A stretch of DNA of 64,000 nt from Bin87 sp965204905 (GTDB taxonomy: Bacteria > Chloroflexota > Dehalococcoidia > Lucifugimonadales > UBA3495): contig OZ242042.1 of assembly GCA_965204905.1 (NCBI GenBank), forward strand, positions 1,674,001-1,738,000, given 5' to 3'. Positions 50,238 to 58,591 of the stretch are shown in pieces (within the stretch, counting starts at the first letter, position 1; each line of letters opens with the position of its first letter). Made by a program: the position numbers and the translations under genes. A model generated the notes under the pieces. The model was not told the origin of the DNA. It did not search any database and worked only from the letters and a program-made list of their open reading frames with translations.

Positions 50238-50720
50238 TCATGCCTCGGATCGCTCTGCCATTGCGAGCACTTCGGTCCATTCTTCGGGAGTTACGGGTTG
50301 GATGGACAGGCGCTGGCCGCGCTTGGTGACGAGCATTTCCGATAGGGCCGGGTTGGCTTTGAGCTCGTTGAGGCTGATGAAGCGAGGGAGACGGCGTTCG
50401 GCCTTGATGTCAACCATCATCCACGTCGGGTTGGCTGAATCTGATTTCGGATCGTAGTAGCGGGAGTCCGAGTTCCAGGCGGAATCGTCGGGGTAGCCTT
50501 CGCGGACGATGCGCGCCGTTCCGATGACGCCGGGCGGCTTGGCGTTGCTGTGGTAGAAGAGAACGTAGTCGCCCACCTTCATGTCATCGCGCATAAAGTT
50601 GCGGGCCTGATAGTTGCGCACACCGTCCCATTCGGCGGTCTGGTCGTCTTCGGATTCCAGATCGTCGTAGGAGTACGAGGAAGGTTCGGATTTGAACAGC
50701 CAGTAGCGTGGTTCGGGCAT
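50238..50720 (-). CDS. EVE domain protein
   Basis: This 160-aa protein is a complete EVE (PUA-like) domain: PRYWLFKSEPSSYSYDDL at the start, EWDGVRNYQARNFMRDDMKVGDYVLFYHSN-type core and the late WMMVDIKAERRLPRFISL. EVE proteins bind modified bases in DNA or RNA, and some are associated with restriction or RNA-modification systems. No restriction genes are adjacent here. It lies between plsY and a family A-like repeat. Confidence 0.9.
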   Translation of the reverse strand: MPEPRYWLFKSEPSSYSYDDLESEDDQTAEWDGVRNYQARNFMRDDMKVGDYVLFYHSNAKPPGVIGTARIVREGYPDDSAWNSDSRYYDPKSDSANPTWMMVDIKAERRLPRFISLNELKANPALSEMLVTKRGQRLSIQPVTPEEWTEVLAMAERSEA

Positions 50721-50746
50721 CGGGTCAACTCCGGGAATTTGCCAAT

Positions 50747-50775
50747 CGTCTCTCCGGCGAAAGCCGGAATGACGA
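50747..50775. repeat. diverged family A repeat
   Basis: CGTCTCTCCGGCGAAAGCCGGAATGACGA has the arms TCCGGC/GCCGGA instead of TTCCCGC/GCGGGAA, but the same trailing AATGACG. Confidence 0.65.
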
Positions 50776-50788
50776 GGGATGCAGTGTG

Positions 50789-51133
50789 CTAAACGGCGTC
50801 GGCGCCGTGTTCGCCGGTGCGGATGCGGATGGCGTCGGACACCGGTGAGAGGAAAATTTTGCCGTCGCCGGGGTTGCCGGTAATTGCGTTGGTGCGGATC
50901 ACGTCCACCGCTTTGTCCACTTCCGGCTCGTTCACCACAACTTCCAGCTTAACCTTGGGCAGCATGTCGATGCGGTACGTGCCCAGGCCGCGGGCCGCAG
51001 TAACTTCCACGCCGCCCTGCGCTCCGCGCCCACTGACCTGCGTGACCGTGAGCCCGATAATGCCGGCGTCGCTCAAAGCGTCCTTCACGTTATTCAGAAG
51101 TTCCGGCCGAAAAATGGCTTCTATCTTGATCAT
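50789..51133 (-). CDS. P-II family nitrogen regulator
   Basis: This 114-aa P-II protein has the N-terminal KIEAIFRPELLNNVKDAL, the T-loop region GRGAQGGVEVTAARGLGTYRID, LPKVKLEVVV and the C-terminal GDGKIFLSPVSDAIRIRTGE. Tyr53 in the T-loop aligns with the uridylylated Tyr51 of GlnB within a one-residue insertion, whereas the usual QKG reads QGG. P-II proteins bind ATP/ADP and 2-oxoglutarate and control ammonium transport or assimilation. No amtB or glnA is next to it, so its target is unclear. Confidence 0.92.
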   Translation of the reverse strand: MIKIEAIFRPELLNNVKDALSDAGIIGLTVTQVSGRGAQGGVEVTAARGLGTYRIDMLPKVKLEVVVNEPEVDKAVDVIRTNAITGNPGDGKIFLSPVSDAIRIRTGEHGADAV

Positions 51134-51177
51134 TGAATATCTCCCATGACGCCGTGGCGCTTATGACCGTATTTTTA

Positions 51178-52806
51178 TCAGCGGCGAATCTGGATGCCAG
51201 CCGCCTCGCGGTCGAAACAGCCGGCGATCAAGTCGTCGCGCTCCTGCCGCAGCATATCCTTGCGAACCCGCAGACTAGGCGTGCGCGGGAGCTCATCACG
51301 GATTTCAATGTAGCGGGGGACCTTGAAGTACGCCAGATTATCGGCGCACCAGTAGATTACATCCTCGGGTTGAACGGTTTCCCCAGGTCGCGGGGTGACG
51401 TACGCCTTGACTTCGTCCTCGCCCAACTCGGACGGGACCGCGATGATTGCGCAATCCAGCACGTTTTCGTGGCGCTTGATGACGTCCTCCACTTCCTGGG
51501 ACGAGATGTTTTCGCCCCGGCGGCGGATAACGTCCTTTTTGCGGTCCACGAAGTACAGGTAGCTATCGTCGTCCAGCCAGCCAAGATCGCCGGTGAAAAG
51601 CCAGCCATCACGGAGCGAGGCGCTGGTTTCGGTTTCATTGCGCCAGTAACCGGCCATGGTGGCAGGGTTTCGGATGGTGATTTCGCCGGGAGTTCCGTTG
51701 GGTACGGCGTTGCCGGCGTCATCCACAATGCGGACGGTGTTGTCAAAGGAAGGGTCGGGATGCTGCCGGGGCTGCCCGGAAGAATTGGGGCGGCGTTCGC
51801 CGCGAATGGCCTCAATGGTGCCGTAGCACGTTTCGGTCATGCCGAAGCCGACGATTATGTCCGTGCCGAATCGTTCCTCAAACTCGGACAGGAATTCCGG
51901 CGAGAAGGCGGGGGAACCATAGAACAGCCGGACGGTGTTGTCGTGGTCGTCGGGTTGCGGGTCGTTTTTCGCCAGCACCGGCATCATCATGCCGATGAAA
52001 TTGACCACGGTGGCGCGGGCCTCTCGTACTTGCTGCCAGAAACGAGATGCGCTGAAACGGTCCTGCACCACCAGGGTCGCGCCCGACGCCAGGGTTCCCA
52101 TGGTGCTGTAATACTGAGCGTTGGCGTGGAAGTAGGGGAGGCAGGTGAAGAAACGGTCGTCCGGCGTGGCCTGGGTCCATAGGGCGAAGCCCTGCCCGGC
52201 CGAAACGTACATCTGATGGGTAACCTGCACGCCCTTGGGGTTGCCGGTGGTGCCCGAAGTGTACTGGAGCATCGAGATGTCCGTGGGGGCCACCTGCGGC
52301 AGTTCCGATATGGCCGGTGCGTTTGTCAGCAACTCTCCATAGTCCTGCCAGCCAGCCGGCTCGACATTCCCCACGAGGAGCCGGTTCTGCACGCAGGGGG
52401 CGATGTCGGCGGCCTGGGTCGCCACGTCGGCCAAGCTTTCGTGAGCGACGAGGGCGGAAGCCTCAGCGTTGTTCAGGATATAGGCCATCTCATCTCGGCG
52501 GTAGGCCGTGTTGATGGTCACGGCGATGCCGCCAATGAGGGCAAGGCCGAACCAGGTGTAGAGGACCTCGGGTACGTTGGGGAGGAACAGGCAGACCCGG
52601 TCGCCGCGGTTGATGCCCAGGGACTGGAACATTCCGGCGGCCTTACGACACCGCTCCATCAACTGCCGGTAGGTGATTTCCTCTCCGGCAATCTCGACGA
52701 AAGGTTTGTCGGGATAGGCGGCCGTGACGATTTCCAGAAATTCGCCCAGGGACTTTTCCCAGGATTGCCGACCGGGTATCGGTTCCAGGCCAAGAATGCT
52801 GCTCAT
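51178..52806 (-). CDS. AMP-dependent acyl-CoA synthetase/ligase
   Basis: This 542-aa ANL-family adenylating enzyme has the P-loop-like motif MLQYTSGTTGNPKGVQVTHQ, then GFGMTETCYG, the GYWRNETETSASLRDGWLFTGDLG segment, and the DRKKDVIRRRGENIS hinge motif. A residual C-terminal domain follows. It activates a carboxylic acid to the CoA thioester. The specificity (medium/long-chain fatty acid, aromatic acid or other) cannot be decided from the sequence. It is divergent from the DUF35/thiolase pair with a 156-bp gap. Confidence 0.92.
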   Translation of the reverse strand: MSSILGLEPIPGRQSWEKSLGEFLEIVTAAYPDKPFVEIAGEEITYRQLMERCRKAAGMFQSLGINRGDRVCLFLPNVPEVLYTWFGLALIGGIAVTINTAYRRDEMAYILNNAEASALVAHESLADVATQAADIAPCVQNRLLVGNVEPAGWQDYGELLTNAPAISELPQVAPTDISMLQYTSGTTGNPKGVQVTHQMYVSAGQGFALWTQATPDDRFFTCLPYFHANAQYYSTMGTLASGATLVVQDRFSASRFWQQVREARATVVNFIGMMMPVLAKNDPQPDDHDNTVRLFYGSPAFSPEFLSEFEERFGTDIIVGFGMTETCYGTIEAIRGERRPNSSGQPRQHPDPSFDNTVRIVDDAGNAVPNGTPGEITIRNPATMAGYWRNETETSASLRDGWLFTGDLGWLDDDSYLYFVDRKKDVIRRRGENISSQEVEDVIKRHENVLDCAIIAVPSELGEDEVKAYVTPRPGETVQPEDVIYWCADNLAYFKVPRYIEIRDELPRTPSLRVRKDMLRQERDDLIAGCFDREAAGIQIRR

Positions 52807-52819
52807 GGTAATAATTCAA

Positions 52820-52846
52820 TTGATTCCCGCCTGCGCGGGAATGACA
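52820..52846. repeat. family A repeat
   Basis: TTGATTCCCGC-CTGC-GCGGGAATGACA lies just upstream of the acyl-CoA synthetase start. Confidence 0.8.
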
Positions 52847-52962
52847 GAGGAGTGGCTGTGTTTGCGAGCAGAATCACGCTAACACGCGGCCCCGGCAGGG
52901 TCAATAGCAGTCCGGCGGTTTGACACCATACCGGGGCAGTCTTAAACTTTCGGGCACTCTTT

Positions 52963-53406
52963 ATGACGCCGTGTTGCCGCCGGCGTAGCGAGTCGCACGT
53001 GCCCCTATCAGTTGATGAACGATGCCTCCGCCTGGACGCCGACGACGGTTCTGCCGGAACCCTGCTGGGGATGCGCTGCGTGGAATGCGGAGTCGTAGTG
53101 TTCGGCCCGGCCACTTTCTGCCAGTCCTGCTCGTCGCCCCGGCTGGAACAGATTGATCTGGCTACGGAAGGGAGCCTGTACAGCTACACCATCGTCCGCG
53201 TGCCGCCTTCGGGTTGGCCGGGTCCGGTGCCGTATGTGCTGGGCGAGGTGGAATTGCCGGAAGGCCCCCACGTTCTGGCCGAGGTCATCGATTGCGCTCA
53301 TGACGCGCTGCGGGTGGGAATGCCCATGACGCTGGCGTTGCGGCCTGTTGCCATGCCGGAGGTTCCGGATTCGGAGCGGGTGGTGTACAAGTGGCGGCCG
53401 GCGTAG
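52963..53406 (+). CDS. DUF35 (rubredoxin-like zinc ribbon + OB-fold) protein
   Basis: This 147-aa protein has a zinc ribbon with two knuckles, RCVECGVVVF and FCQSC, followed by an OB-fold domain with the characteristic GSLYSYTIVRVPPSG and PYVLGEVELPEGP strands. DUF35 proteins associate with SCP2-type thiolases or aldolases, for example in steroid side-chain degradation, and help bind acyl-CoA. A thiolase of that class follows 54 bp downstream. The start is uncertain; GTG at 52999 is possible, because the first residues of the longer frame have no counterpart. Confidence 0.85.
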   Translation: MTPCCRRRSESHVPLSVDERCLRLDADDGSAGTLLGMRCVECGVVVFGPATFCQSCSSPRLEQIDLATEGSLYSYTIVRVPPSGWPGPVPYVLGEVELPEGPHVLAEVIDCAHDALRVGMPMTLALRPVAMPEVPDSERVVYKWRPA

Positions 53407-53414
53407 GAAGCAAC

Positions 53415-53443
53415 GAGATTGCCGCGCTTCGCTCGCAATGACA
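53415..53443. repeat. family D repeat
   Basis: GAGATTGCC...TCGCAATGACA lies in the 54-bp gap between the DUF35 and thiolase genes. Confidence 0.8.
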
Positions 53444-53459
53444 ACGAGGTGGTGAAAAG

Positions 53460-54614
53460 ATGACACAATTCAGGCCGGGCCGCGATGTGTACGTAGTCGG
53501 AGTGGGCCTTCATTCCTTCGGTCGGTTCCCGGAGCAGAGCCTGTCCGATCTTGCCCGGGACGCGGTGGTGGATGCGCTCCGCGATTCCGGCGTGCCCTGG
53601 ACGGCCATCCCCGTGGCCTACTTCGGCCACGTCTATTACCACGGCATGTCGGTGGGCGAGACCACGCTGGCCCAGTTGGGACTGACGGGCGTTCCCATAA
53701 TCAACGTGGAGAATGCCTGCTCCAGCGGGTCCACGGCGTTCTGGCAAGCTTACTGGGGCATCACGTCCGGCGTGTTTGACATGGCGCTGGCGTTCGGGGC
53801 CGAGAAAGTCCCCGGCGGACCGGTGACCGTGACCGCCGAAAACAGCCCGGCCCGCTACATCGGCGGCGATCACATGATGGCCGGCTACGCGCTCCGTATG
53901 ACCCGGTATATGGAGGAAACGGGCGCGCCGCCCTCAGCTTTTGCCCAGGTCACCGTCAAGGCCCGTCAGAATGCTTCGATGAATCCCTACGCGCACCGGA
54001 AGGATACCTACTCGGTGGAGGACGTGCTGAACTCACGGCTGATAGCCGACCCGCTCACGCTCTACCAGTGCTGTCCCACCAGCGAGGGCGGCGCGGCGGC
54101 CGTCCTGTGCGCCGGCGACGCGCTGGACGCCTACGGGATCGACCGCAGCCGCGCCATCCGAATCGCGGCGGCGGCGCTGACCTCGGGGAACTACAACGGA
54201 CGGGGGAGCGACCACTCCGCGTTCAGCCCCTATCGCACCGAGCCGGCAGCGCTGCAAGCCTACGAGATGGCCGGCATTGGCCCGGAGGACGTTGACATCG
54301 TGCAGGTGCACGACGCGGCCACTATAGGGGAACTGCAACAGGTTGAGGCGCTGCATATCTTCCCATACGGCGAGGCCTGGCAGGCCACGGTGGAGGGGAG
54401 AACGGCACTAACGGGCGACGTCCCAGTGAATACCGACGGCGGATTGCTGGCAATGGGGCATCCCTTCGGGGCGACCGGCATCCGCCAGGTTCATGAGACG
54501 GTTACGCAACTGCGCGGCGAGGCCGGGCCGCGACAGGTGGGAAATCCCCGGGTAGGCGTGGCCCAGTGTTCCGGCGCGGGCGATGTAACGACGGTGCACA
54601 TTCTGACGCGGTAG
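53460..54614 (+). CDS. SCP2-type thiolase (acetyl-CoA acetyltransferase-like)
   Basis: This 384-aa thiolase-superfamily enzyme has VENACSSGSTAFWQAYWG with the nucleophilic Cys, VQVHDAATIGELQQVEAL with the expected His, the loop AMGHPFGATGIRQVHE, and QCSGAGD with a C-terminal Cys. All four catalytic positions look intact. Enzymes of this class act with DUF35 partners in beta-oxidation or in retro-aldol cleavage of branched acyl-CoA. The adjacent upstream DUF35 gene and the divergent acyl-CoA synthetase fit an acyl-CoA pathway. Confidence 0.9.
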   Translation: MTQFRPGRDVYVVGVGLHSFGRFPEQSLSDLARDAVVDALRDSGVPWTAIPVAYFGHVYYHGMSVGETTLAQLGLTGVPIINVENACSSGSTAFWQAYWGITSGVFDMALAFGAEKVPGGPVTVTAENSPARYIGGDHMMAGYALRMTRYMEETGAPPSAFAQVTVKARQNASMNPYAHRKDTYSVEDVLNSRLIADPLTLYQCCPTSEGGAAAVLCAGDALDAYGIDRSRAIRIAAAALTSGNYNGRGSDHSAFSPYRTEPAALQAYEMAGIGPEDVDIVQVHDAATIGELQQVEALHIFPYGEAWQATVEGRTALTGDVPVNTDGGLLAMGHPFGATGIRQVHETVTQLRGEAGPRQVGNPRVGVAQCSGAGDVTTVHILTR

Positions 54615-54620
54615 CAATTC

Positions 54621-54659
54621 ACCCTCGCCCCGGCCCTCTCCCATCTAGGGAGAGGGAGC
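54621..54659. repeat. family B repeat
   Basis: ACCCTCGCCC...CCCTCTCCC with GGGAGAGGGAG; the hairpin arms are 9 bp. The copy follows the thiolase stop. Confidence 0.8.
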
Positions 54660-54673
54660 AAAGGGTCAGGCGC

Positions 54674-54958
54674 ATGGCTAATTATCTGGTAATGGCGGCG
54701 ATGAAGGGGCGGTTTATGTCGGAGCAGGGCAACCTGTACGACAACTTCCAGATGCTGGGTTATGTGGAAGGGGCGTCGCCCTTTGACGCGGTGGCGGCGT
54801 TTTTCGACCAACCGAAATTTCCCATCGTGTGGGCGGACGTGGAGTACATGTGGGCGGAACGACTGGCGGACGACCCTTCAACCGGGCACCACGGAGAGTA
54901 TGAACGGGTGTACATAGCCTCGCTTCGTGAACGCTGGGAAGGCAGCTCGCGGAATTGA
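54674..54958 (+). CDS. uncharacterised small protein
   Basis: This 94-aa protein has no motif I recognise. It is rich in aromatics and Met: the N-terminus is ANYLVMAAMKGRFMSEQGN and the middle contains GASPFDAVAAFFDQ. It is probably a small globular cytoplasmic protein. It begins 15 bp after a repeat and 60 bp after the thiolase, and may be in the same transcript. The start ATG has AGG-rich sequence ahead. Confidence 0.6.
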   Translation: MANYLVMAAMKGRFMSEQGNLYDNFQMLGYVEGASPFDAVAAFFDQPKFPIVWADVEYMWAERLADDPSTGHHGEYERVYIASLRERWEGSSRN

Positions 54959-55017
54959 CCGCCGTTACGTACCCAGAGTTACGCTATGATGACTGAAATA
55001 CACCAGAGGACGTGCCG

Positions 55018-55239
55018 ATGACCACAACGGAACCCTCCGACCCCGCCGTATTGCGTGAAGCCGCTGAAGCCCATGGGCAAGCCGGCCGTGCATTTGCGGC
55101 AGCGTCCGCATCGCTGCATAGCTTGGCGGTGTCGGCGGAGGCCGCTCGCGTTGCGGTTGACACCGCGTCCAATGCCTTCATTCGCGCCGAGGCTGCGCTA
55201 ATCCGCGCCGCTGAAGCGCTGGAAGCGTCCAGCGGCTGA
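55018..55239 (+). CDS. small Ala-rich helical protein
   Basis: This 73-aa protein is very rich in Ala, Glu and Arg. It consists of predicted helices with an i/i+4 pattern (REAAEAHGQAGRAFAAA, then later AEAARVAVDTASNAF). No enzymatic motif is present; it may be a small helical adaptor. The ATG at 55018 follows AGAGGA. It could be a chance frame in GC-rich DNA, but the ribosome-binding site and codon pattern favour a real gene. Confidence 0.5.
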   Translation: MTTTEPSDPAVLREAAEAHGQAGRAFAAASASLHSLAVSAEAARVAVDTASNAFIRAEAALIRAAEALEASSG

Positions 55240-55263
55240 GTAAGTCGGGCCGACTGCTTGCGG

Positions 55264-56046
55264 CTACAGTCCGGCCGCTTTGTTGCGCAGGCGGGTGAAG
55301 TCGCTACGGAAACCTTCTGCTAAGGCGCGGCGGTCGGTGCCGTGGAGGACGAAGCGCGCGCCCTGCTCGATCCAGTATTCCGACAGTTCGGGCGTCTGGT
55401 GGTGAACCAGGGTGGGGATGCTGCGCTCCTCGCACTTGTCGATGATGCCCTTCACCGTGGTCTTGTAGATTTCCTGCCCATAGTCGTCGGGCACGCCCAG
55501 CGAAATACTCATGTCGTTGGGGCCTACGAAGATGGCATCGATGTGGGGCACGTCGAGGATCGCGTCCAGGTTGTCAACTGCGGCCTGGCTCTCGATGCCG
55601 ACGATGCAGATGTTGTTGCGATTCCGCGCCTCCAGGTATTCCCGGCTGGCGTCGCTGGGGAACCCTCCGGATTCCAGGGCCTGCTCCGCCGCCGCGCCCT
55701 TCAGGGGCCGGAACTTGGCGGCTTTGACGACCTCGCGCACCTGGTCAACGGACTCGCAGTAGGGGGCGAGTATCCCCTGGGCGCCGGCGTCGATGGCCAT
55801 GGTGACGTAGTGGGAGTCCGGGATCGGGATGCGGACGATGGGCACCACGCTGATGGTGTTGAACATGGTCAGATAGTCGCCGAGTTCGCCCCGGCTGCGG
55901 GGGCTGTGCTCGGTGTCGATGATCACGTAGTCCAGGCCCACGTCGTCCAGAATCGGAATCCAGCGGGGACTGCGGTTGATGCTGATCATTGTGCCGAAGA
56001 TGCGGCCACCTTGTGAGAGAGTGTTTTTGAGATCTGCGCCACTCAT
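55264..56046 (-). CDS. HpcH/HpaI aldolase family protein
   Basis: This 260-aa class II aldolase of the HpcH/HpaI family has the segment YVIIDTEHSPRSRGEL, SVVPIVRIPIPDSHYV, then IDAGAQGILAPYCESVDQ and VGIESQAAVDNLDAIL. The FVGPNDMSISLG strand, with a metal/active-site Asp, follows. Members cleave 2-oxo-acid aldol adducts such as 4-hydroxy-2-oxo-heptanedioate, or related compounds. The substrate is unknown here. The start is ATG 56046 with AAGGAG upstream; the longer frame begins in a non-conserved region. Confidence 0.88.
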   Translation of the reverse strand: MSGADLKNTLSQGGRIFGTMISINRSPRWIPILDDVGLDYVIIDTEHSPRSRGELGDYLTMFNTISVVPIVRIPIPDSHYVTMAIDAGAQGILAPYCESVDQVREVVKAAKFRPLKGAAAEQALESGGFPSDASREYLEARNRNNICIVGIESQAAVDNLDAILDVPHIDAIFVGPNDMSISLGVPDDYGQEIYKTTVKGIIDKCEERSIPTLVHHQTPELSEYWIEQGARFVLHGTDRRALAEGFRSDFTRLRNKAAGL

Positions 56047-56152
56047 CGAGGTGTAATCTCCTTGCAGTATGGGTGCGATTGGCTGCCCGTGCGGGCGACT
56101 GACGGAGTATAGCACGGGGCGCGAAAGGCGTCCGTTACGTTCAGTAGGAGAT

Positions 56153-56191
56153 ACCCCTCACCCCAACCCTCTCCCACAAGGGGAGAGGGAG
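56153..56191. repeat. family B repeat
   Basis: CCCCTCACCCCAACCCTCTCCC and GGGGAGAGGGAGA form the hairpin; it lies between divergent genes. Confidence 0.8.
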
Positions 56192-56277
56192 AATTGGAAG
56201 ACCCTGCGGTGTGCTACACTTGGGCCGATGATTTCCGTCACGATTGGACGATACTATGGAAGGTAAAGGGAAACAAT

Positions 56278-57411
56278 TTGCCTAACCGGTACAGATATAT
56301 CAGCGAACAGGCTGAATGGGACGCTGTTGCCGCGGAGTTGAGGAAATCGCCGCGGCTAGCTTTGGACACGGAACGGAACGGAAGGTTCGCGTACCGGGAA
56401 TGCATCTGCCTGATACAGATTTCGGACGGCAAGCGGACTTACCTGCTCGACCCAATCACAGTGGACGACCTATCCGCCCTGGGAGGCATACTGGGCGACG
56501 GCTCAGTGCTCAAAGCCGTGCATGGATCGGAGGAAGATATCCGGTTCCTGCACCGGGACTTCGGCTTTACGGTCAGTAATCTATTCGATACCGGTATGGC
56601 GGCGCGTTTCCTGGGAGTGGCCCGGCCCAATCTGGGGGCGGTGCTGGAAGAATTCTGCGGCGTAGTGATCCCGAAAGACCGGCAGTTGCAGATGTCGCAC
56701 TGGGGACTGAGGCCGCTGTCCAGGTCGGCGTTGGACTATGCGGCCAGCGACGTCCACCACCTGTTGACCCTGGTTGACGAACTCGACTACCGGCTGGAGA
56801 AAACCGCTAGGCAGGGTTGGGTACGGGAGGAGTGCGAGCGGATAAGCGCGCTGCGACATCCGCCCGAAGAACCGCTGGATACGGCTTACCGGCGCGTAAA
56901 GGGCTGGGACTCGCTGGACCCGAGGCAAATGGCCGTTTTGCGCGAACTATATGCCTTCCGCGACGGCAAGGCGTGCGTGTGGGACATGCCGGTGCATCAG
57001 GCGGCGAGCAACGACGACCTGCTCACGCTGGCGCAGTCCGACGGGATAGTGGAACGCGGAACAGGCGGCATATTGGCCGGTCGTTGCTTCGGTGAATTGC
57101 TGGACGCGATCCAACGCGGGATGGACGGGCCGGAAGAACCGAAGCCGGAGCGACCCGACGCGCCACCCGAACCGTGGACGCCGGAACGTCGCGAGCGGCT
57201 GAAATCCCTGAAACGCTGGCGGGTGCAACTGTCGGATGAGCTGGGGATAGCGGTCAGCCACATTTGGCCTACGCCGAGCCTGGAGCGGATCGCCCTGCAC
57301 GCCGGCAGTGTAGGATACGAACTGGCCGGTGGCGAGGGAGACGTGCGACGCTGGCAATGCGCGGAGTTCGGGGCTGAGCTGGCGCGGTTGGTGGATGGCT
57401 GGGAATCCTAG
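56278..57411 (+). CDS. rnd: ribonuclease D
   Basis: This 377-aa protein has the DEDD exonuclease motifs of RNase D: LALDTERNGRF, the KAVHGSEEDIRFL His/Asp motif and the Tyr-Asp motif in LDYAASDVHHLL. Two HRDC-like regions follow, the first near DPRQMAVLRELYAFRD. It trims 3' ends of tRNA and other structured RNAs. The TTG at 56278, preceded by AAAGGGAAAC, gives the family N-terminus NRYRYISEQAEWDAV. An earlier TTG at 56194 lies in repeat sequence. Confidence 0.88.
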   Translation: MPNRYRYISEQAEWDAVAAELRKSPRLALDTERNGRFAYRECICLIQISDGKRTYLLDPITVDDLSALGGILGDGSVLKAVHGSEEDIRFLHRDFGFTVSNLFDTGMAARFLGVARPNLGAVLEEFCGVVIPKDRQLQMSHWGLRPLSRSALDYAASDVHHLLTLVDELDYRLEKTARQGWVREECERISALRHPPEEPLDTAYRRVKGWDSLDPRQMAVLRELYAFRDGKACVWDMPVHQAASNDDLLTLAQSDGIVERGTGGILAGRCFGELLDAIQRGMDGPEEPKPERPDAPPEPWTPERRERLKSLKRWRVQLSDELGIAVSHIWPTPSLERIALHAGSVGYELAGGEGDVRRWQCAEFGAELARLVDGWES

Positions 57412-57415
57412 CTAA

Positions 57416-58504
57416 CTACGCGCCGAAGGTCATCAGCTCTTCGCAGAACCGGGAGGCGTTAATCAGGTCGGGGATCACCACGTATTCGTCGATGGTGTGC
57501 ATTTGATTGGTGGCCATACCGACGACCACGCTCTCAATCCCGTTGAGCCGGAATACGTTGCCGTCCGTGCCGCCGCCGGAGGGCTTGATGTTGGGTTCCA
57601 GGGACATATCGCGCATGACGCGCATGACCAACTGGGCGGTGGCCTCGTTGGGGTCAAGGCGGTACATCTGGAACATCATCTCCAGGTTCTCAGTGATTTC
57701 CGCTTCGGTGTAGCGGGCGCGGACGGTGTTGACCGCAGCCAGCAGTTGCATACGCAGCAGTTCCAGAGATTCCATGTTCATACTCCGGAATTCGCCACTT
57801 ACCGATGCCTCGGACGGGACCGCATTTCGAACCGTACCGCCGGTGATAGTTGCCACGTTGAACGTCGTCTCCTGGTCGATGCGACCCTGGGGCAGTTCGG
57901 CGATCAGGTCGCTGGCGATCTTGATGGCGGACAGGCCCTTCTCGGGCTCCACGCCAGCGTGGGCGCCCCGGCCACGCACGTTGACGTCGAACGCCATGTA
58001 GGTCGGGCTGGCGCCGGTGATGGTGTTGACCGGGCCATTGCCGTCGAATACTACCGCCTCCGTGCCGCGAATCATGGAGAAGTCGAGGTTGGACGCGCCG
58101 ACGAGGCCGATTTCCTCGCCGCGGGTGAAGATCACCTCCAGCGGACGCCGAGGTCGACCATCTTCCTTGACCGATTCCAACGCTTCCAGGATCGCCGCCA
58201 CGCCAGCCTTGCAGTCGCCGCCCAGGATGGTGCTGCCGTCGGACGTGATGCGATCTCCCACCACCTGGGGCTTGATGCTGCGGCCCGGGTCCACCGTGTC
58301 CATGTGCGCCGACAGGATCAGAGGGCGGTCGCCGCCTCCGTCTTCGCGGGCAATCACGTTGCCATGATCGTCGCGGGCTACCTGGAATCCGAGATTGCTG
58401 AGGCGTTCCGAGACGTGCAGGGCAACGTCCCATTCCTCACCGGACGGACTGTCGATTCGCACCAAGTCGCTGAAATCGTTGACCAATCGTTCATGGTTTG
58501 GCAT
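57416..58504 (-). CDS. PepT-like M20 metallopeptidase
   Basis: This 362-aa M20-family zinc peptidase has LILSAHMDTVDPG with metal ligand His and catalytic Asp, ILGGDCKAGVAAIL, FTRGEEIGLVGASNL with the catalytic Glu, GRGAHAGVEPEKG, and the late GGGTDGNVFRLNGIESV with NQMHTIDEYV. It resembles the PepT/peptidase T2-type subfamily (length about 370). It would hydrolyse short peptides. It is convergent with RNase D, with stops only 4 bp apart. A TATAAT (58551-58546, minus strand) lies about 40 bp upstream of the start. Confidence 0.9.
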   Translation of the reverse strand: MPNHERLVNDFSDLVRIDSPSGEEWDVALHVSERLSNLGFQVARDDHGNVIAREDGGGDRPLILSAHMDTVDPGRSIKPQVVGDRITSDGSTILGGDCKAGVAAILEALESVKEDGRPRRPLEVIFTRGEEIGLVGASNLDFSMIRGTEAVVFDGNGPVNTITGASPTYMAFDVNVRGRGAHAGVEPEKGLSAIKIASDLIAELPQGRIDQETTFNVATITGGTVRNAVPSEASVSGEFRSMNMESLELLRMQLLAAVNTVRARYTEAEITENLEMMFQMYRLDPNEATAQLVMRVMRDMSLEPNIKPSGGGTDGNVFRLNGIESVVVGMATNQMHTIDEYVVIPDLINASRFCEELMTFGA

Positions 58505-58591
58505 GGGACACCTCGTGCGCGCCGGCGGCTAAATTCAGGTTGCCTATTATATCGTAGGTTATTAGAATAAGCATTTGCCGCGAGGCAGGTT

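Noticed and set aside
50789..51133. Loss of the uridylylation Tyr in the P-II T-loop
   Set aside because: On recount, Tyr53 aligns with Tyr51 of GlnB once a one-residue insertion is allowed; only the Lys of QKG is clearly missing.
51133..52182. 349-codon plus-strand frame opposite the acyl-CoA synthetase
   Set aside because: Antisense frame without domain similarity.
57497..58570. 357-codon plus-strand frame opposite the PepT-like gene
   Set aside because: Antisense shadow; the M20 motifs are on the minus strand.
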